A stretch of 22,040 bases of DNA, from positions 1 through 22,040 of IMG/VR virus record IMGVR_UViG_3300022594_000032. One strand, 5' to 3'. Shown piece after piece: positions 1-8,536 of the stretch. Below the pieces are notes generated by a model. The model saw only the letters and a program-made list of their open reading frames with translations, was not told where the DNA came from and did not search any database. Made by a program: the position numbers and the translations under genes. Positions within the stretch are counted from its first letter, which is position 1. Every line of letters starts with the position of its first letter. The stretch is from a virus.

Positions 1-1
1 T

Positions 2-157
2 AAATACTTCAATAACCGCCCGTGGGAGTTGATAAAAATGGATAAAAAGGACAAGATTTTGTTCTACGCCATAGTTAATGAGTATTACTCTGAGTACGTT
101 TGCCACCCTTCAGGAAAGATACCTCTGCCTTATAATCCAGCTATACCTACCAAGTAA
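2..157 (+). CDS. Partial CDS, C-terminus of an unknown phage protein
   Basis: An open frame runs from the left edge to a TAA at 155-157, giving at least 51 residues and ending in YNPAIPTK. It may begin upstream of the window or at an internal ATG at 38, which would give a 39-residue protein. The visible part is rich in Tyr, Lys and Pro, has no membrane segment, and is not a family I recognise. It stands directly before the adaptor gene, with the stop codon fused to that gene's Shine-Dalgarno site, so it belongs to the late virion operon. In related phages this position holds small head or connector proteins. That placement is inference. Confidence 0.6.
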   Translation, partial: KYFNNRPWELIKMDKKDKILFYAIVNEYYSEYVCHPSGKIPLPYNPAIPTK

Positions 158-166
158 GGAAGCGTT

Positions 167-1159
167 ATGGCCCTATTTATTCAATCAGCTAACACATTGG
201 TTAGCCGTGTTGCGCAATGGGTTGGGGCTTTGCCACAAACAGTAAGTGGCGTTACTTTTACCTCTATAAATACTACAACAGGCGTAATTACAGTTTCCGC
301 TGATCCGACTAGCCAAGTACAAGTTGGTGATTTTATTGGTCCTAACCAAATACTGCCATTTTGCGTAGTTATTGGAGTAACAAGTTCTACCATTACGGTA
401 AATGATCCTGATGGTGCTTGGACGGGAATTTCTAGTGGCAATGCAATATTAAAACTGCCCACTCAATCTTCAATTGAAATACAAACATGTATTCAGTTTG
501 CTGAACTAAAGATGAGAACGGTTGAACTGCCTTCGTTGCGTTCTAACCCAAATGATCCATCATATCCATCTATTTTGACGACAGATGCCAACGGCATGGC
601 TCCGATACCTGCCGACATGAACTGGCCTATTCTGTTTTATCAAGAGACACCTAATTCTGTAGTCACACCTGGCACTCCAGCGGCTGCAATGGGTCCTTGG
701 ATTGTTTATGACCGTGTAGGCGACCGTGAGATCATCCGTCGTCGCATGATTGACCAACTCTACGTCAGACCGTTTGGTGTGCCTAGGGTTATCCGCGCTT
801 CTTTCTCTGAAGTAGGCCCTAACTACGTGTTTACCCCTAATCCAGGCGCTAACACAACCATTAAGGCTTACTATCAGCGCACGTTCCCATTTTTATTTGG
901 CGCAACAACAGATAGTTTGAACCCTGTTGTCCAAAATAATGCTGTGTTGGCCTCATTCCCTGAAGGCTATTTTTACGGTACTTTAGAATCTTATTACGAT
1001 AAAAACAAAAACACTCAAGAAGCTGAAAAGTGGAGAGCGCGTTGTGATGAAGCTTATGGGCTTATTGAAGACCAGAACTTCAAAGATAAATGGCGCGGTG
1101 GAGATGCCCACCTTACGTCAGAATTTCAGCCACGCGACTATCGCTACAGCTTTAAATAA
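167..1159 (+). CDS. Probable head-to-tail adaptor (connector) protein
   Basis: 330 residues; ATG preceded by AAGGA fused to the previous stop. The start (LVSRVAQWVG), the helix CIQFAELKMRTVELPSLRS at about 108-126 and the end (FYGTLESYY...EAEKWRARCDEAYGLI) match the general pattern of podovirus adaptor proteins of the SU10/P22 gp4 type. Those sit under the portal as a ring and receive the nozzle. Residues about 25-98 form a beta-rich stretch (VQVGDFIGP, VVIGVTSSTITV) that appears to be inserted between the first two helices, so the protein is longer than the usual adaptor. Its place ahead of the tail genes fits. The family call rests on pattern recognition, not on a search; a generic head-tail connector is the main alternative. 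Confidence 0.6.
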   Translation: MALFIQSANTLVSRVAQWVGALPQTVSGVTFTSINTTTGVITVSADPTSQVQVGDFIGPNQILPFCVVIGVTSSTITVNDPDGAWTGISSGNAILKLPTQSSIEIQTCIQFAELKMRTVELPSLRSNPNDPSYPSILTTDANGMAPIPADMNWPILFYQETPNSVVTPGTPAAAMGPWIVYDRVGDREIIRRRMIDQLYVRPFGVPRVIRASFSEVGPNYVFTPNPGANTTIKAYYQRTFPFLFGATTDSLNPVVQNNAVLASFPEGYFYGTLESYYDKNKNTQEAEKWRARCDEAYGLIEDQNFKDKWRGGDAHLTSEFQPRDYRYSFK

Positions 1160-1168
1160 GGACAAGAC

Positions 1169-3835
1169 ATGGCAACAGGCGGTCTTTACGGAAGTAGCCC
1201 AAACGGTGCATTGGTCGCAGGACCAAACTCAGATACCAGCGGTTTATACGGTGGTGGAGTTACTTTTGGCGGAACTTACTTTGAATGGTTTATTTTTAAA
1301 GAATCCGCAACTCAGCCAGCCACGCCAACAGGTGGTTCTTGGAGTTTTGTAACTAATACTGGCACACCGCCCACAGGATGGACCCTACAGCCTCCTACAG
1401 CGCCTGTAAATCAGATTTGGGTATCCATAGCACTGGTTAACTCTAAAAGCGGAGCAGCGCTATCGTGGTCTGTCCCAGGGCTATTGGGAACTATTCCTTA
1501 CTTTACCTTTGGCGCTGTCATTACGGGTGCGCCTGGAACAAACGCTTCGCTGGTTAACACTGGCACAGCAATTAACCCTAACTTGATATTTACCATCCCG
1601 CGCGGGGACACGGGCGCGACTGGCGCTACAGGCCCTCAGGGGCCAACAGGTACAGCGGCTACTATTTCGGTAGGAAGCACAACTACTGGCGCAGCAGGTA
1701 CATCAGCGTCTGTTACAAATGTAGGCACATCTAGTGCTGCGGTATTTAATTTCACAATCCCTAGGGGCGATACAGGTGCTACGGGAGCGACAGGTGCTAC
1801 GGGTTCTGCTGCGACTATTGCAGTTGGCACGACTACAACTACAGCGCCAGGTACTTCTGCAACAGTTACCAACTCTGGCACATCTAGCGCAGCGGTTTTT
1901 AACTTTGGAATACCTAGAGGAGCAGGTGTTGTCGCTGGTGGCACAACTGGTCAGGTTTTAACCAAGGCTAGTTCTACTGATTACGACACTACTTGGACAA
2001 CCATTACAGGTGGATTAAATTACCAAGGCTCTTGGAATGCATCTACAAACAGTCCAACCCTTACATCTAGCGTTGGAACAAATGGTTATTACTATGTTGT
2101 TTCTGTCAGTGGTTCTACCAATTTAAATGGAATTACTGATTGGGTAGTTGGTGACTGGGCTATCTTTAATGGAACTATTTGGCAAAAGATTGACCAAACT
2201 AACTTGGTAACCTCTGTAGCAGGTCGCACAGGTGCTGTTGTTTTGTCTAACACCGACATTAGTGGCTTGGGTACGATGTCTACCCAAAATGCCAACGCTG
2301 TGGCTATTACTGGCGGATCAATATCAGGACTATCTAGTCCATTGCCTGTTGCATCTGGCGGTACAGGCGTAATTGCATCTACAGGCGCTAACTCTGTTGT
2401 ATTAAGAGATGCAAATGGCAACATAACTACTAATTGCTTGTTTGAAGGTTATGTAACGCAAGCGGCAAGCGGTACGACTATCACGCTAATTGCATCATCT
2501 GCACAGAACTATCAGATAACTGGCTCTGGTGGTCAAGTTATCAAGTTGCCAGATGCTACAACGCTACCTAATGGCGCAACTTTTACATTTAATAACAACC
2601 AGTCATCTGGTGCTATTACTGTCCAAAATAATTCTTCTACGACTGTTGCAACAATAAACTCTGGCGGTTATGTAACGATTGTTTTGTTGTCTAACTCGAC
2701 TGCGGCTGGATCATGGGATAGACACGATTCCACACCAAGTAATGTTTCCTGGTCAACCAACACGCTAGATTATGCTGGATCTATAACAAGCGCCACATGG
2801 AACGGAACTACTGTTGCTATCAACAGAGGCGGTACAGGCCAGACTACAGCAAGCGCAGCTTTTAATGCTTTATCTCCTATCACCACAACTGGTGACCTAA
2901 TTATTGGTAATGGAACAAACAGCGCAACTAGACTTGGCATTGGCACAAACGGCTACGTACTCACTTCTAATGGAACGACTGCTACTTGGTCGGCATCTAC
3001 AGGCGGTGTTACATCATTTAGCGCAGGTACAACAGGATTAACTCCTAGTACAGCGACAACAGGTGCAGTTACTCTTGCTGGAACATTGGCTGTTGCTAAT
3101 GGAGGAACAGGTGTAACAACATCTACTGGCTCTGGTAGCAATGTATTGTCAACAAGTCCTACTTTGGTTACTCCAGTACTTGGAACACCAACTAGCGTTA
3201 CTTTGACAAACGGTACAGGGTTGCCGATTTCTACAGGCGTATCAGGATTAGGAACTGGTGTTGCTACTGCTTTAGCGGTAAACGTAGGAACTGCTGGATC
3301 GCCACTGGTTAACGGTGGTGTACTTGGAACTCCATCATCAGGTACTTTGACCAACGCAACTGGCCTACCTTTGACCTCAGGCGTAACAGGAACACTTCCT
3401 ATCGCAAATGGCGGTACAGGTCAGACTACTGCTAACACAGCTTTCAACGCTCTAGTCCCTAGTCAAACAAGTAACTCAGGTAAATACCTAACTACTGATG
3501 GATCAAATACATCTTGGGCAACAGTTGTCTCAGGCGCAAGCATCAGCAACGATACGACTACATCAAGTAATCTGTATCCATTGTTTGCGGCAGCCACATC
3601 AGGTGTTCCAACAACAATCTATACAGGTAACACCAAGTATTTGTATAAGCCAAGTACGGGAGAGTTAACTGCGCCAGCGCACATCTCATCTAATGGCATA
3701 AACATTAACTCAGCAACTGTTAGCTCAAGTTACACGATTGCTAGTGGCAACAACGGAATGTCTGTTGGTCCAATAACTGTAGCAACAGGCCAATCAGTCA
3801 CAGTCTCTAGCGGTCAACGCTGGGTAGTTTTGTAA
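1169..3835 (+). CDS. Collagen-like modular tail fibre protein
   Basis: 888 residues, rich in Gly, Thr, Ser and Ala, and almost all predicted beta. Residues 1-112 form an N-terminal part that may attach to the virion. Three modules ending in IPRG (143-146, 197-200, 248-251) alternate with two collagen-like Gly-X-Y stretches (146-161, 200-212). A middle part, about 280-390, includes GDWAIFNGTIWQKID and a VAGRTGAVVL segment. Then come four GGTG-type fibre repeats (397, 554, 645, 748). The end, NNGMSVGPITVATG followed by SGQRWVVL, is a C-terminal motif often seen in tail fibres of aquatic phages. The protein is likely a trimeric receptor-binding fibre. AAGGA is fused to the preceding stop, with ATG 6 bases further on. 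I see no chaperone domain at its own C-terminus, so folding may need a partner. Confidence 0.8.
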   Translation: MATGGLYGSSPNGALVAGPNSDTSGLYGGGVTFGGTYFEWFIFKESATQPATPTGGSWSFVTNTGTPPTGWTLQPPTAPVNQIWVSIALVNSKSGAALSWSVPGLLGTIPYFTFGAVITGAPGTNASLVNTGTAINPNLIFTIPRGDTGATGATGPQGPTGTAATISVGSTTTGAAGTSASVTNVGTSSAAVFNFTIPRGDTGATGATGATGSAATIAVGTTTTTAPGTSATVTNSGTSSAAVFNFGIPRGAGVVAGGTTGQVLTKASSTDYDTTWTTITGGLNYQGSWNASTNSPTLTSSVGTNGYYYVVSVSGSTNLNGITDWVVGDWAIFNGTIWQKIDQTNLVTSVAGRTGAVVLSNTDISGLGTMSTQNANAVAITGGSISGLSSPLPVASGGTGVIASTGANSVVLRDANGNITTNCLFEGYVTQAASGTTITLIASSAQNYQITGSGGQVIKLPDATTLPNGATFTFNNNQSSGAITVQNNSSTTVATINSGGYVTIVLLSNSTAAGSWDRHDSTPSNVSWSTNTLDYAGSITSATWNGTTVAINRGGTGQTTASAAFNALSPITTTGDLIIGNGTNSATRLGIGTNGYVLTSNGTTATWSASTGGVTSFSAGTTGLTPSTATTGAVTLAGTLAVANGGTGVTTSTGSGSNVLSTSPTLVTPVLGTPTSVTLTNGTGLPISTGVSGLGTGVATALAVNVGTAGSPLVNGGVLGTPSSGTLTNATGLPLTSGVTGTLPIANGGTGQTTANTAFNALVPSQTSNSGKYLTTDGSNTSWATVVSGASISNDTTTSSNLYPLFAAATSGVPTTIYTGNTKYLYKPSTGELTAPAHISSNGININSATVSSSYTIASGNNGMSVGPITVATGQSVTVSSGQRWVVL
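1505..1921 (+). repeat. Three protein-level repeats with collagen-like linkers inside the fibre gene
   Basis: Three modules of about 51-54 residues, each with the plan VG(T/S)TTT..APGTSA.VTN.GTSSAAVFNF.IPRG (the first is more diverged), are separated by GDTGATGATG linkers. The repeats are clear in protein but the codons differ between copies, for example in the three IPRG segments, so the copies are old or selected for protein shape rather than recently duplicated DNA. Confidence 0.75.
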
Positions 3836-3843
3836 GGATAAAT

Positions 3844-4434
3844 ATGTCATCTGTCGTTATAAGCGGAGATACAAGCGGTTCTATAACGCTACAAGCACCT
3901 GCGGTAGCGGGTAGCAACACGCTTACGTTACCTGCAAGCACGGGAACAATTATCACAACCGCATCTAGCGGCCAGTCTATTCCCAAAGCCGCACTACCTA
4001 CTGGCTCGATATTGCAAGTTGTCAGTGCAACTTATGCCACTAATGTAAATATAAGCACCACAACTCTTACATCTACTGGAGTTTCTGCTTCTATTACTCC
4101 AACATCTTCAACAAGCAAAATAATGGTTTTTATAAACAACCCGATGAGAAGAGGCAATAATTCGGGAGGTGCTGGTTATGGCGGCATGGTAGTTGCAGTT
4201 TACAGAAATTCTACAAATGTTTATACAGCAATGACCAATCTTGGTTATACATATCCAGTTACAAACTTGTCTCAATCTTGGACAGTATCGTTAATGTATT
4301 TAGATAGCCCAGCGACTACATCTTCCACTTCATACACAATGTATTTTGCTAATAATGCAAGCGATGGCACTAATATGTCATCTTGTGTAGATGGAAATAC
4401 AGCATCAATTACCCTTATGGAGATTGCGGCATGA
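3844..4434 (+). CDS. Short tail fibre-type protein
   Basis: 196 residues. It begins MSSVVISGDTSGSITLQAPA, followed by NTLTLPASTGTI, a beta-helix-like opening found on many phage fibre and tailspike proteins. The C-terminal half is a Ser/Thr/Asn-rich beta domain ending ITLMEIAA. AAGGA at 3834-3838, fused to the previous stop, gives a well spaced ribosome site. It lies directly after the long collagen-like fibre and overlaps the next gene by ATGA. The likely role is a small receptor-contacting fibre or the distal part of a composite fibre. The exact partner is unknown. Confidence 0.6.
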   Translation: MSSVVISGDTSGSITLQAPAVAGSNTLTLPASTGTIITTASSGQSIPKAALPTGSILQVVSATYATNVNISTTTLTSTGVSASITPTSSTSKIMVFINNPMRRGNNSGGAGYGGMVVAVYRNSTNVYTAMTNLGYTYPVTNLSQSWTVSLMYLDSPATTSSTSYTMYFANNASDGTNMSSCVDGNTASITLMEIAA

Positions 4435-4715
4435 TAAATACTACTGAAGCAATTTTTAAACTTTACCCAGAAACTGTAAAAACTGTTGGGGTTGACAATC
4501 CAATTGCTTATGATGCAGAAGGCAATGAAATTAAATACGATAAAGTGGAAGTTCAAGCCTATATAGATGCTCATGCCTACATAGAGAAGCGTAGGGCTGA
4601 ATACCCACCATTTACAGATTATTTGGATGGCATAGCAAAAAATGACCAAGAGCAAATAAACAAATACATAGCAGACTGCCAAGCAGTTAAGGCTAAATAT
4701 CCTAAAGGGAGTTAA
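4431..4715 (+). CDS. Small tail-fibre assembly/chaperone-like protein
   Basis: 94 residues. The start is ATG 4431, which overlaps the previous stop as ATGA; an upstream in-frame ATG at 4383 would lie deep inside the fibre gene and is rejected. The protein is soluble, mostly helical and charged, unlike its beta-rich neighbours. It opens with INTTEAIFKLYPETV and has a middle RRAEYPPFTDYLDGI and a C-terminus of QAVKAKYPKGS. This YP...DYLDGI...VKAKYP plan recurs in small proteins beside phage tail fibres that are thought to help fibre assembly. Being the only helical protein among fibres supports a chaperone role. The functional call is inference. Confidence 0.5.
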   Translation: MINTTEAIFKLYPETVKTVGVDNPIAYDAEGNEIKYDKVEVQAYIDAHAYIEKRRAEYPPFTDYLDGIAKNDQEQINKYIADCQAVKAKYPKGS

Positions 4716-4717
4716 TA

Positions 4718-5683
4718 ATGGCAAGCATAGTCTCAGCAGGAACAACTAGCGGTACTGCTCTAAACATGAGTGGTGACACCTCTGGTGTGTTGCAACTTGC
4801 ATCTAATAATGGCACTACGGCAGTAACTATTGATACTTCACAAAATGTCGGCATTGGCACTACTTCACCAAGTTACAGAGTTGATGCGGTTGGTACTGGA
4901 ACTGCGTCAACAGGAATTATCAGAACATCAAGTAACCTTACCAATTCTTCAACAAAATATGGTTACTACACAGTAGGTCACTATACAAACGCTAATGCGC
5001 CTTTTGGTTTTATTCAAGGTGAAAGTAACAGCACAGATAACAATGTCCACATAGGTGGTGGTGCTGGTGAAGTTAATGCGGCAACAAGGATTGATTTTTA
5101 TACTGCCGCAAATAACACTACTACTAACGGCACAGAGCGTATGCGTATTGACTCTGGCGGTAGATTGTTAGTAGGTTGCACAACAGAACCAAATAGTTCT
5201 GTAAATGGATTTAAGGCTGATGTTAGTTACACAATTATTGCGTCATCTGGGCAAACACCATTTTATGTTAATAGAAATACAAATACTGGCACTATCATTG
5301 AATTGAGATACAACAATTCTAGTGTGGGAACAATTAGCACCAATGGTTCAAATACCGCATATAACACCTCATCTGACTATCGTTTAAAAGAAAATATTTC
5401 ACCAATGACGGGTGCTTTAGCAACTGTTGCACAATTAAAACCAGTCACATATAAATGGAAATTTACTGGTAAAGAATCTCAAGGCTTTATTGCACATGAA
5501 ATTGCAGAAGTAGTACCCGATTGTGTAACAGGTGAAAAAGATGCAGTAGATGCTGATGGAAAACCCGTCTATCAAGGTATTGATGTTTCGTTCTTAGTGG
5601 CTACTTTGACTGCCGCTATACAAGAACTTTCAGCAAAGAATGACGCATTAACCGCCCGTGTGGTGGCTTTGGAGGCTAAATAA
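4718..5683 (+). CDS. Tail fibre/spike with C-terminal peptidase S74 intramolecular chaperone
   Basis: 321 residues; AAAGGGAG at 4704-4711 sets the ATG at 4718. Residues 1-217 are beta-rich fibre repeats (TSQNVGIGTTSP, GTERMRIDSGGRLLVG). The C-terminus, about 218-321, is the S74 or intramolecular chaperone auto-processing domain. It opens with SDYRLKENI, where Ser219 and Lys224 match the Ser-Lys dyad spacing of endosialidase-type chaperones, and continues LKPVTYKWK, GFIAHEIAEVVPD, then a terminal coiled coil (ATLTAAIQELSAKNDAL...VALEAK). In this family the domain trimerises the fibre and then cuts itself off before the Ser. The mature fibre would be about 218 residues. It overlaps the next gene by one base (TAATG). 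Confidence 0.85.
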   Translation: MASIVSAGTTSGTALNMSGDTSGVLQLASNNGTTAVTIDTSQNVGIGTTSPSYRVDAVGTGTASTGIIRTSSNLTNSSTKYGYYTVGHYTNANAPFGFIQGESNSTDNNVHIGGGAGEVNAATRIDFYTAANNTTTNGTERMRIDSGGRLLVGCTTEPNSSVNGFKADVSYTIIASSGQTPFYVNRNTNTGTIIELRYNNSSVGTISTNGSNTAYNTSSDYRLKENISPMTGALATVAQLKPVTYKWKFTGKESQGFIAHEIAEVVPDCVTGEKDAVDADGKPVYQGIDVSFLVATLTAAIQELSAKNDALTARVVALEAK

Positions 5684-6732
5684 TGACAATGATCATTGAC
5701 GGAACAAATGGCATAACATTTCCAGATAGCAGCCAGCAGTACAACAGTTACTACGGCTTTAAGAACCGCATCATCAATGGTGCGATGGTGATTGACCAGC
5801 GAAGTGCTGGTGCTTCTACAACAGTAACTGCCAATGGATATTATTCATGCGATAGGTGGCTTACATTCTCATCTCAATCATCTAAGTATAGTATTCAACA
5901 AAACGCTGGGACAGTAACGCCACCAAGTGGATTTTCTAACTATATTGGCGTAACTTCCTTATCGGCTTATTCAGTAACATCTACTGATTATTTTGTTTTA
6001 ATACAAAGAGTAGAGGGTTATAACATCGCAGATTTGGCATGGGGAACTGCAAGCGCCGCTACGGTTACTTTATCATTTTGGGTAAGAAGTTCTTTAACTG
6101 GAACATTTGGAGGAGCACTTCGTGGTGGCACAGGAGAAGGACGTTCTTATCCATTTACATACACAATTTCTAGCGCTAATACATGGGAACAAAAGTCTAT
6201 CACCATTGCGGGAGACACAGCAAGCACATGGTCTTCCACAAATACTAGCGGGTTACAAATTCAATTTGGCCTTGGTGTTGGAGCAACTTATAGCGGTACT
6301 GCTGGTTCATGGCAAGCATCTGCATTGAATTCTGCCACAGGCGCAACAAGCGTAGTTGGCACAAATGGCGCAACCTTTTACATCACAGGCGTACAACTAG
6401 AAAAAGGCAGTACCGCAACATCGTTTGATTACAGACCTTATGGTACTGAGTTGCAGTTATGCCAGAGGTATTATCAATTAGGTGCTGGTTTTACGGCTGG
6501 TTATGCGGTAGGTAGTACAACAATGGGTGGTATGGCTTCTTTAGGAACAACTATGCGTGTTGCACCTACGGCAGTTTTAACAAGTGCTGGTGCGCCACCT
6601 GGGGCAAACTTTAGTGGTTCACCATCAGCGGGAACAACTACTACTACATATATTCCAGTAACTTGGGGAACAAATGGATTAGCGCAAAACGCCTATGGCA
6701 TATTTACTTATACAGCAAGTTCGGAGTTATAA
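5683..6732 (+). CDS. Tail fibre protein with a probable carbohydrate-binding-like domain
   Basis: 349 residues. The start overlaps the previous stop (TAATG); an in-frame ATG at 5689 is possible. The N-terminus, IIDGTNGITFPDSS, is a fibre-type opening. It is followed by KNRIINGAMVIDQR, then a jelly-roll-like beta region (TVTLSFWVRSSLTG, NTWEQKSITIAGDT) and ATFYITGVQLEKGSTATSFD with YRPYGTELQLCQRYY. The RIINGAM to LCQRYY plan is common in tail fibres of aquatic phages and resembles carbohydrate-binding folds. The last 80 residues are Gly/Ala/Thr-rich. The likely role is host-surface binding. No catalytic residues for a depolymerase are evident. Confidence 0.7.
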   Translation: MTMIIDGTNGITFPDSSQQYNSYYGFKNRIINGAMVIDQRSAGASTTVTANGYYSCDRWLTFSSQSSKYSIQQNAGTVTPPSGFSNYIGVTSLSAYSVTSTDYFVLIQRVEGYNIADLAWGTASAATVTLSFWVRSSLTGTFGGALRGGTGEGRSYPFTYTISSANTWEQKSITIAGDTASTWSSTNTSGLQIQFGLGVGATYSGTAGSWQASALNSATGATSVVGTNGATFYITGVQLEKGSTATSFDYRPYGTELQLCQRYYQLGAGFTAGYAVGSTTMGGMASLGTTMRVAPTAVLTSAGAPPGANFSGSPSAGTTTTTYIPVTWGTNGLAQNAYGIFTYTASSEL

Positions 6733-6734
6733 AA

Positions 6735-6911
6735 ATGTATAAATTAAACAATATGAAAGATATAAATGGAAATCCTGTATTGGTAAATATTATTCGCATT
6801 TCTGACAATGCGTTTATTCCACTAGACACCGCTAACACAGACTACCAAGCCTATTTAAAGTGGGTGGCTGAAGGCAATACGCCTTTGCCTTCTGATGAGG
6901 CAACACAATGA
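6735..6911 (+). CDS. Small hypothetical protein of the tail cassette
   Basis: 58 residues. The start is ATG 6735 with GGAG at 6723-6726; the longer frame from 6663 lies inside the fibre gene and has no ribosome site. It contains NGNPVLVNIIRISDNAFIPLD and ends DYQAYLKWVAEGNTPLPSDE. Short proteins ending in a Y..WVAEGNTPLP-type motif often lie beside tail-fibre genes. It may be a small adaptor or chaperone, but no function is established. It overlaps the next gene by ATGA, so translation of the two is probably coupled. Confidence 0.6.
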   Translation: MYKLNNMKDINGNPVLVNIIRISDNAFIPLDTANTDYQAYLKWVAEGNTPLPSDEATQ

Positions 6912-8536
6912 GCGAATACACCCCTTTACGCACCCCATTTGGAATGATGTCATTCACTCCAGATGTGCCTAGCAATGCTTTGTCTGCTAATGAATACAAC
7001 ATTGGGCAAAATATTGAGTGTGATGTTAGGGGTATACGTAAAGTTGCTGGTGAGCAGGAAATCCTAGACTCAATTCCAGGAAATATTATTTTTATTGATG
7101 GTGGATTCCGTGGCACAACATGGACGTACATTGTTGCTACCCGTGAAGGTAAATGGTACAAAGTTACCGCAGGCACAGGTACTGTATCGAATATCACACC
7201 TGGTGTTGGCGCTAATCCTAATGTGGCTTTATCTGGCTACAGTGACGATATAAATATCACTACATCTTGGGTTGGTAGTGTTTTCTTTATTAACGATACC
7301 CTGCGTCCTCCAATGTATTTCTTGCAGACAGCAACAGAGATATACATTTACGACCAAGCGCCCGATAACTATGTCTGGAATTACGAAAGCGGTCTGTCAC
7401 CCGCTGTAACTTCAGTAACCGCTGCTTTTGTACGTAACTATTCTTCGCCTAATGTTGGTAACATCTTGGTTGCTGGTAATTTAACCAAAACTTACAGCAC
7501 TGGTTCTACAATTAACTATCCAACCACCATACGTTGGTCGCAAGCTTTTGCAAATACTGGCGTACCTGCTACTTGGACACCTACTCTTAATAACGTAGCC
7601 AACGAGCAAGAGATTCCCGTTCGTGGTCCTATTGTTGATGGCTTTTTCCTTGGGGCTAATTTCTATCTCTGTAGTTATTGGGATACGGTAGTGATGTCTC
7701 CTATTGCCTACCAGAACTCTACAGCGCCTGTCTTTGGTATTAGACTGTTTAATCAAGGCCGTGGATTAATGAATAACAACTGCTGGTGCAATACAGACTC
7801 TGAAGTCTACGGTATTGACAGTAGGGATATTTGGGTATTTGACGGATCTAACTTTGCTCCTTTGGGTAACCAGCGGGTTAAGAATTATTTCTTTTCTAAT
7901 CTTAGCCCAACATACAACAACCGTATGTTTATGGTCAACAACACCCAAAAGAATCAGATCGAGATCTACTATCCTGATTTGACCTCTACAGGCTGGTGCA
8001 ACAAGATGTTGTCATATAGGTATGACCTCAAGCTTTGGAACGCTCCTAGAGACGTTGCAGGGGCTTGTATGGCTGCTGAATCACCCGTATACAACGGATC
8101 AATATTTAACTATGCATCTAGGACTGTTACGTATGCGCGTGGGGGTGTTGCATCCTCAAAGATGCGCCAAACTAACGTAACTAACGGATTTGCAGGCGCA
8201 GCTATCCCTGCGAAATTTGAACGCACTAACGCTAGTTTACAGACTTCTGAAGGACCTGTTCCATACTCTGCCAAGGTATATGTCCACAGAATATTGCCAG
8301 AAGTGGTAGGCACTGGAAAACTAACTATATCGGTTGGCGGTGCTAATTCCGCAGCGCAGACACCTACATATGGAACATCTGTTCAGACCGATGTAATAAC
8401 AGATAACCCTTGGGTAACAACACAACAAAACACGGTAAGAACTGTGGCAATCAAGATGGAGTCAAACGATTCGACCGATACGTGGAATGTGCCTGCATTG
8501 AACTGGCAAGCCACCATAACTGAGGATGCCTACTAA
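6908..8536 (+). CDS. Probable tail nozzle protein (P22 gp10 / T7 gp12-like role)
   Basis: 542 residues, beta-rich with blade-like repeats. The N-terminus (YTPLRTPFGMMSF followed by NEYNIGQNIECDVRGIRKVAGEQEIL) follows the pattern of podovirus nozzle or stabilisation proteins, whose body is a beta-propeller. Segments such as FINDTLRPPMYFLQT, IRWSQAFANTG, IWVFDGSNFAPLGN and RYDLKLWNAP look like propeller strands. The C-terminal beta domain (TGKLTISVGGANSA... VRTVAIKMESND) ends at 542. Size fits the family (about 470-790). The nozzle closes the short tail below the adaptor. Here the two genes are separated by the fibre cassette instead of being adjacent. Confidence 0.65.
   Translation: MSEYTPLRTPFGMMSFTPDVPSNALSANEYNIGQNIECDVRGIRKVAGEQEILDSIPGNIIFIDGGFRGTTWTYIVATREGKWYKVTAGTGTVSNITPGVGANPNVALSGYSDDINITTSWVGSVFFINDTLRPPMYFLQTATEIYIYDQAPDNYVWNYESGLSPAVTSVTAAFVRNYSSPNVGNILVAGNLTKTYSTGSTINYPTTIRWSQAFANTGVPATWTPTLNNVANEQEIPVRGPIVDGFFLGANFYLCSYWDTVVMSPIAYQNSTAPVFGIRLFNQGRGLMNNNCWCNTDSEVYGIDSRDIWVFDGSNFAPLGNQRVKNYFFSNLSPTYNNRMFMVNNTQKNQIEIYYPDLTSTGWCNKMLSYRYDLKLWNAPRDVAGACMAAESPVYNGSIFNYASRTVTYARGGVASSKMRQTNVTNGFAGAAIPAKFERTNASLQTSEGPVPYSAKVYVHRILPEVVGTGKLTISVGGANSAAQTPTYGTSVQTDVITDNPWVTTQQNTVRTVAIKMESNDSTDTWNVPALNWQATITEDAY

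Noticed and set aside
1636-3354. Long open frames on the minus strand opposite the collagen-like fibre gene (1636-1944, 2092-2424, 2953-3354)
   Set aside because: They are Pro/Val/Thr-rich mirrors of the Gly/Thr repeats, lack ribosome sites, and run against a well supported gene.
4272-4745. 157-residue hydrophobic frame on the minus strand
   Set aside because: It lies opposite three well supported coding genes in a strictly rightward operon and its hydrophobic nature is what antisense of a polar gene gives.
6832-7197. 121-residue minus-strand frame
   Set aside because: Antisense to the nozzle gene start, with no ribosome site and no neighbours on that strand.
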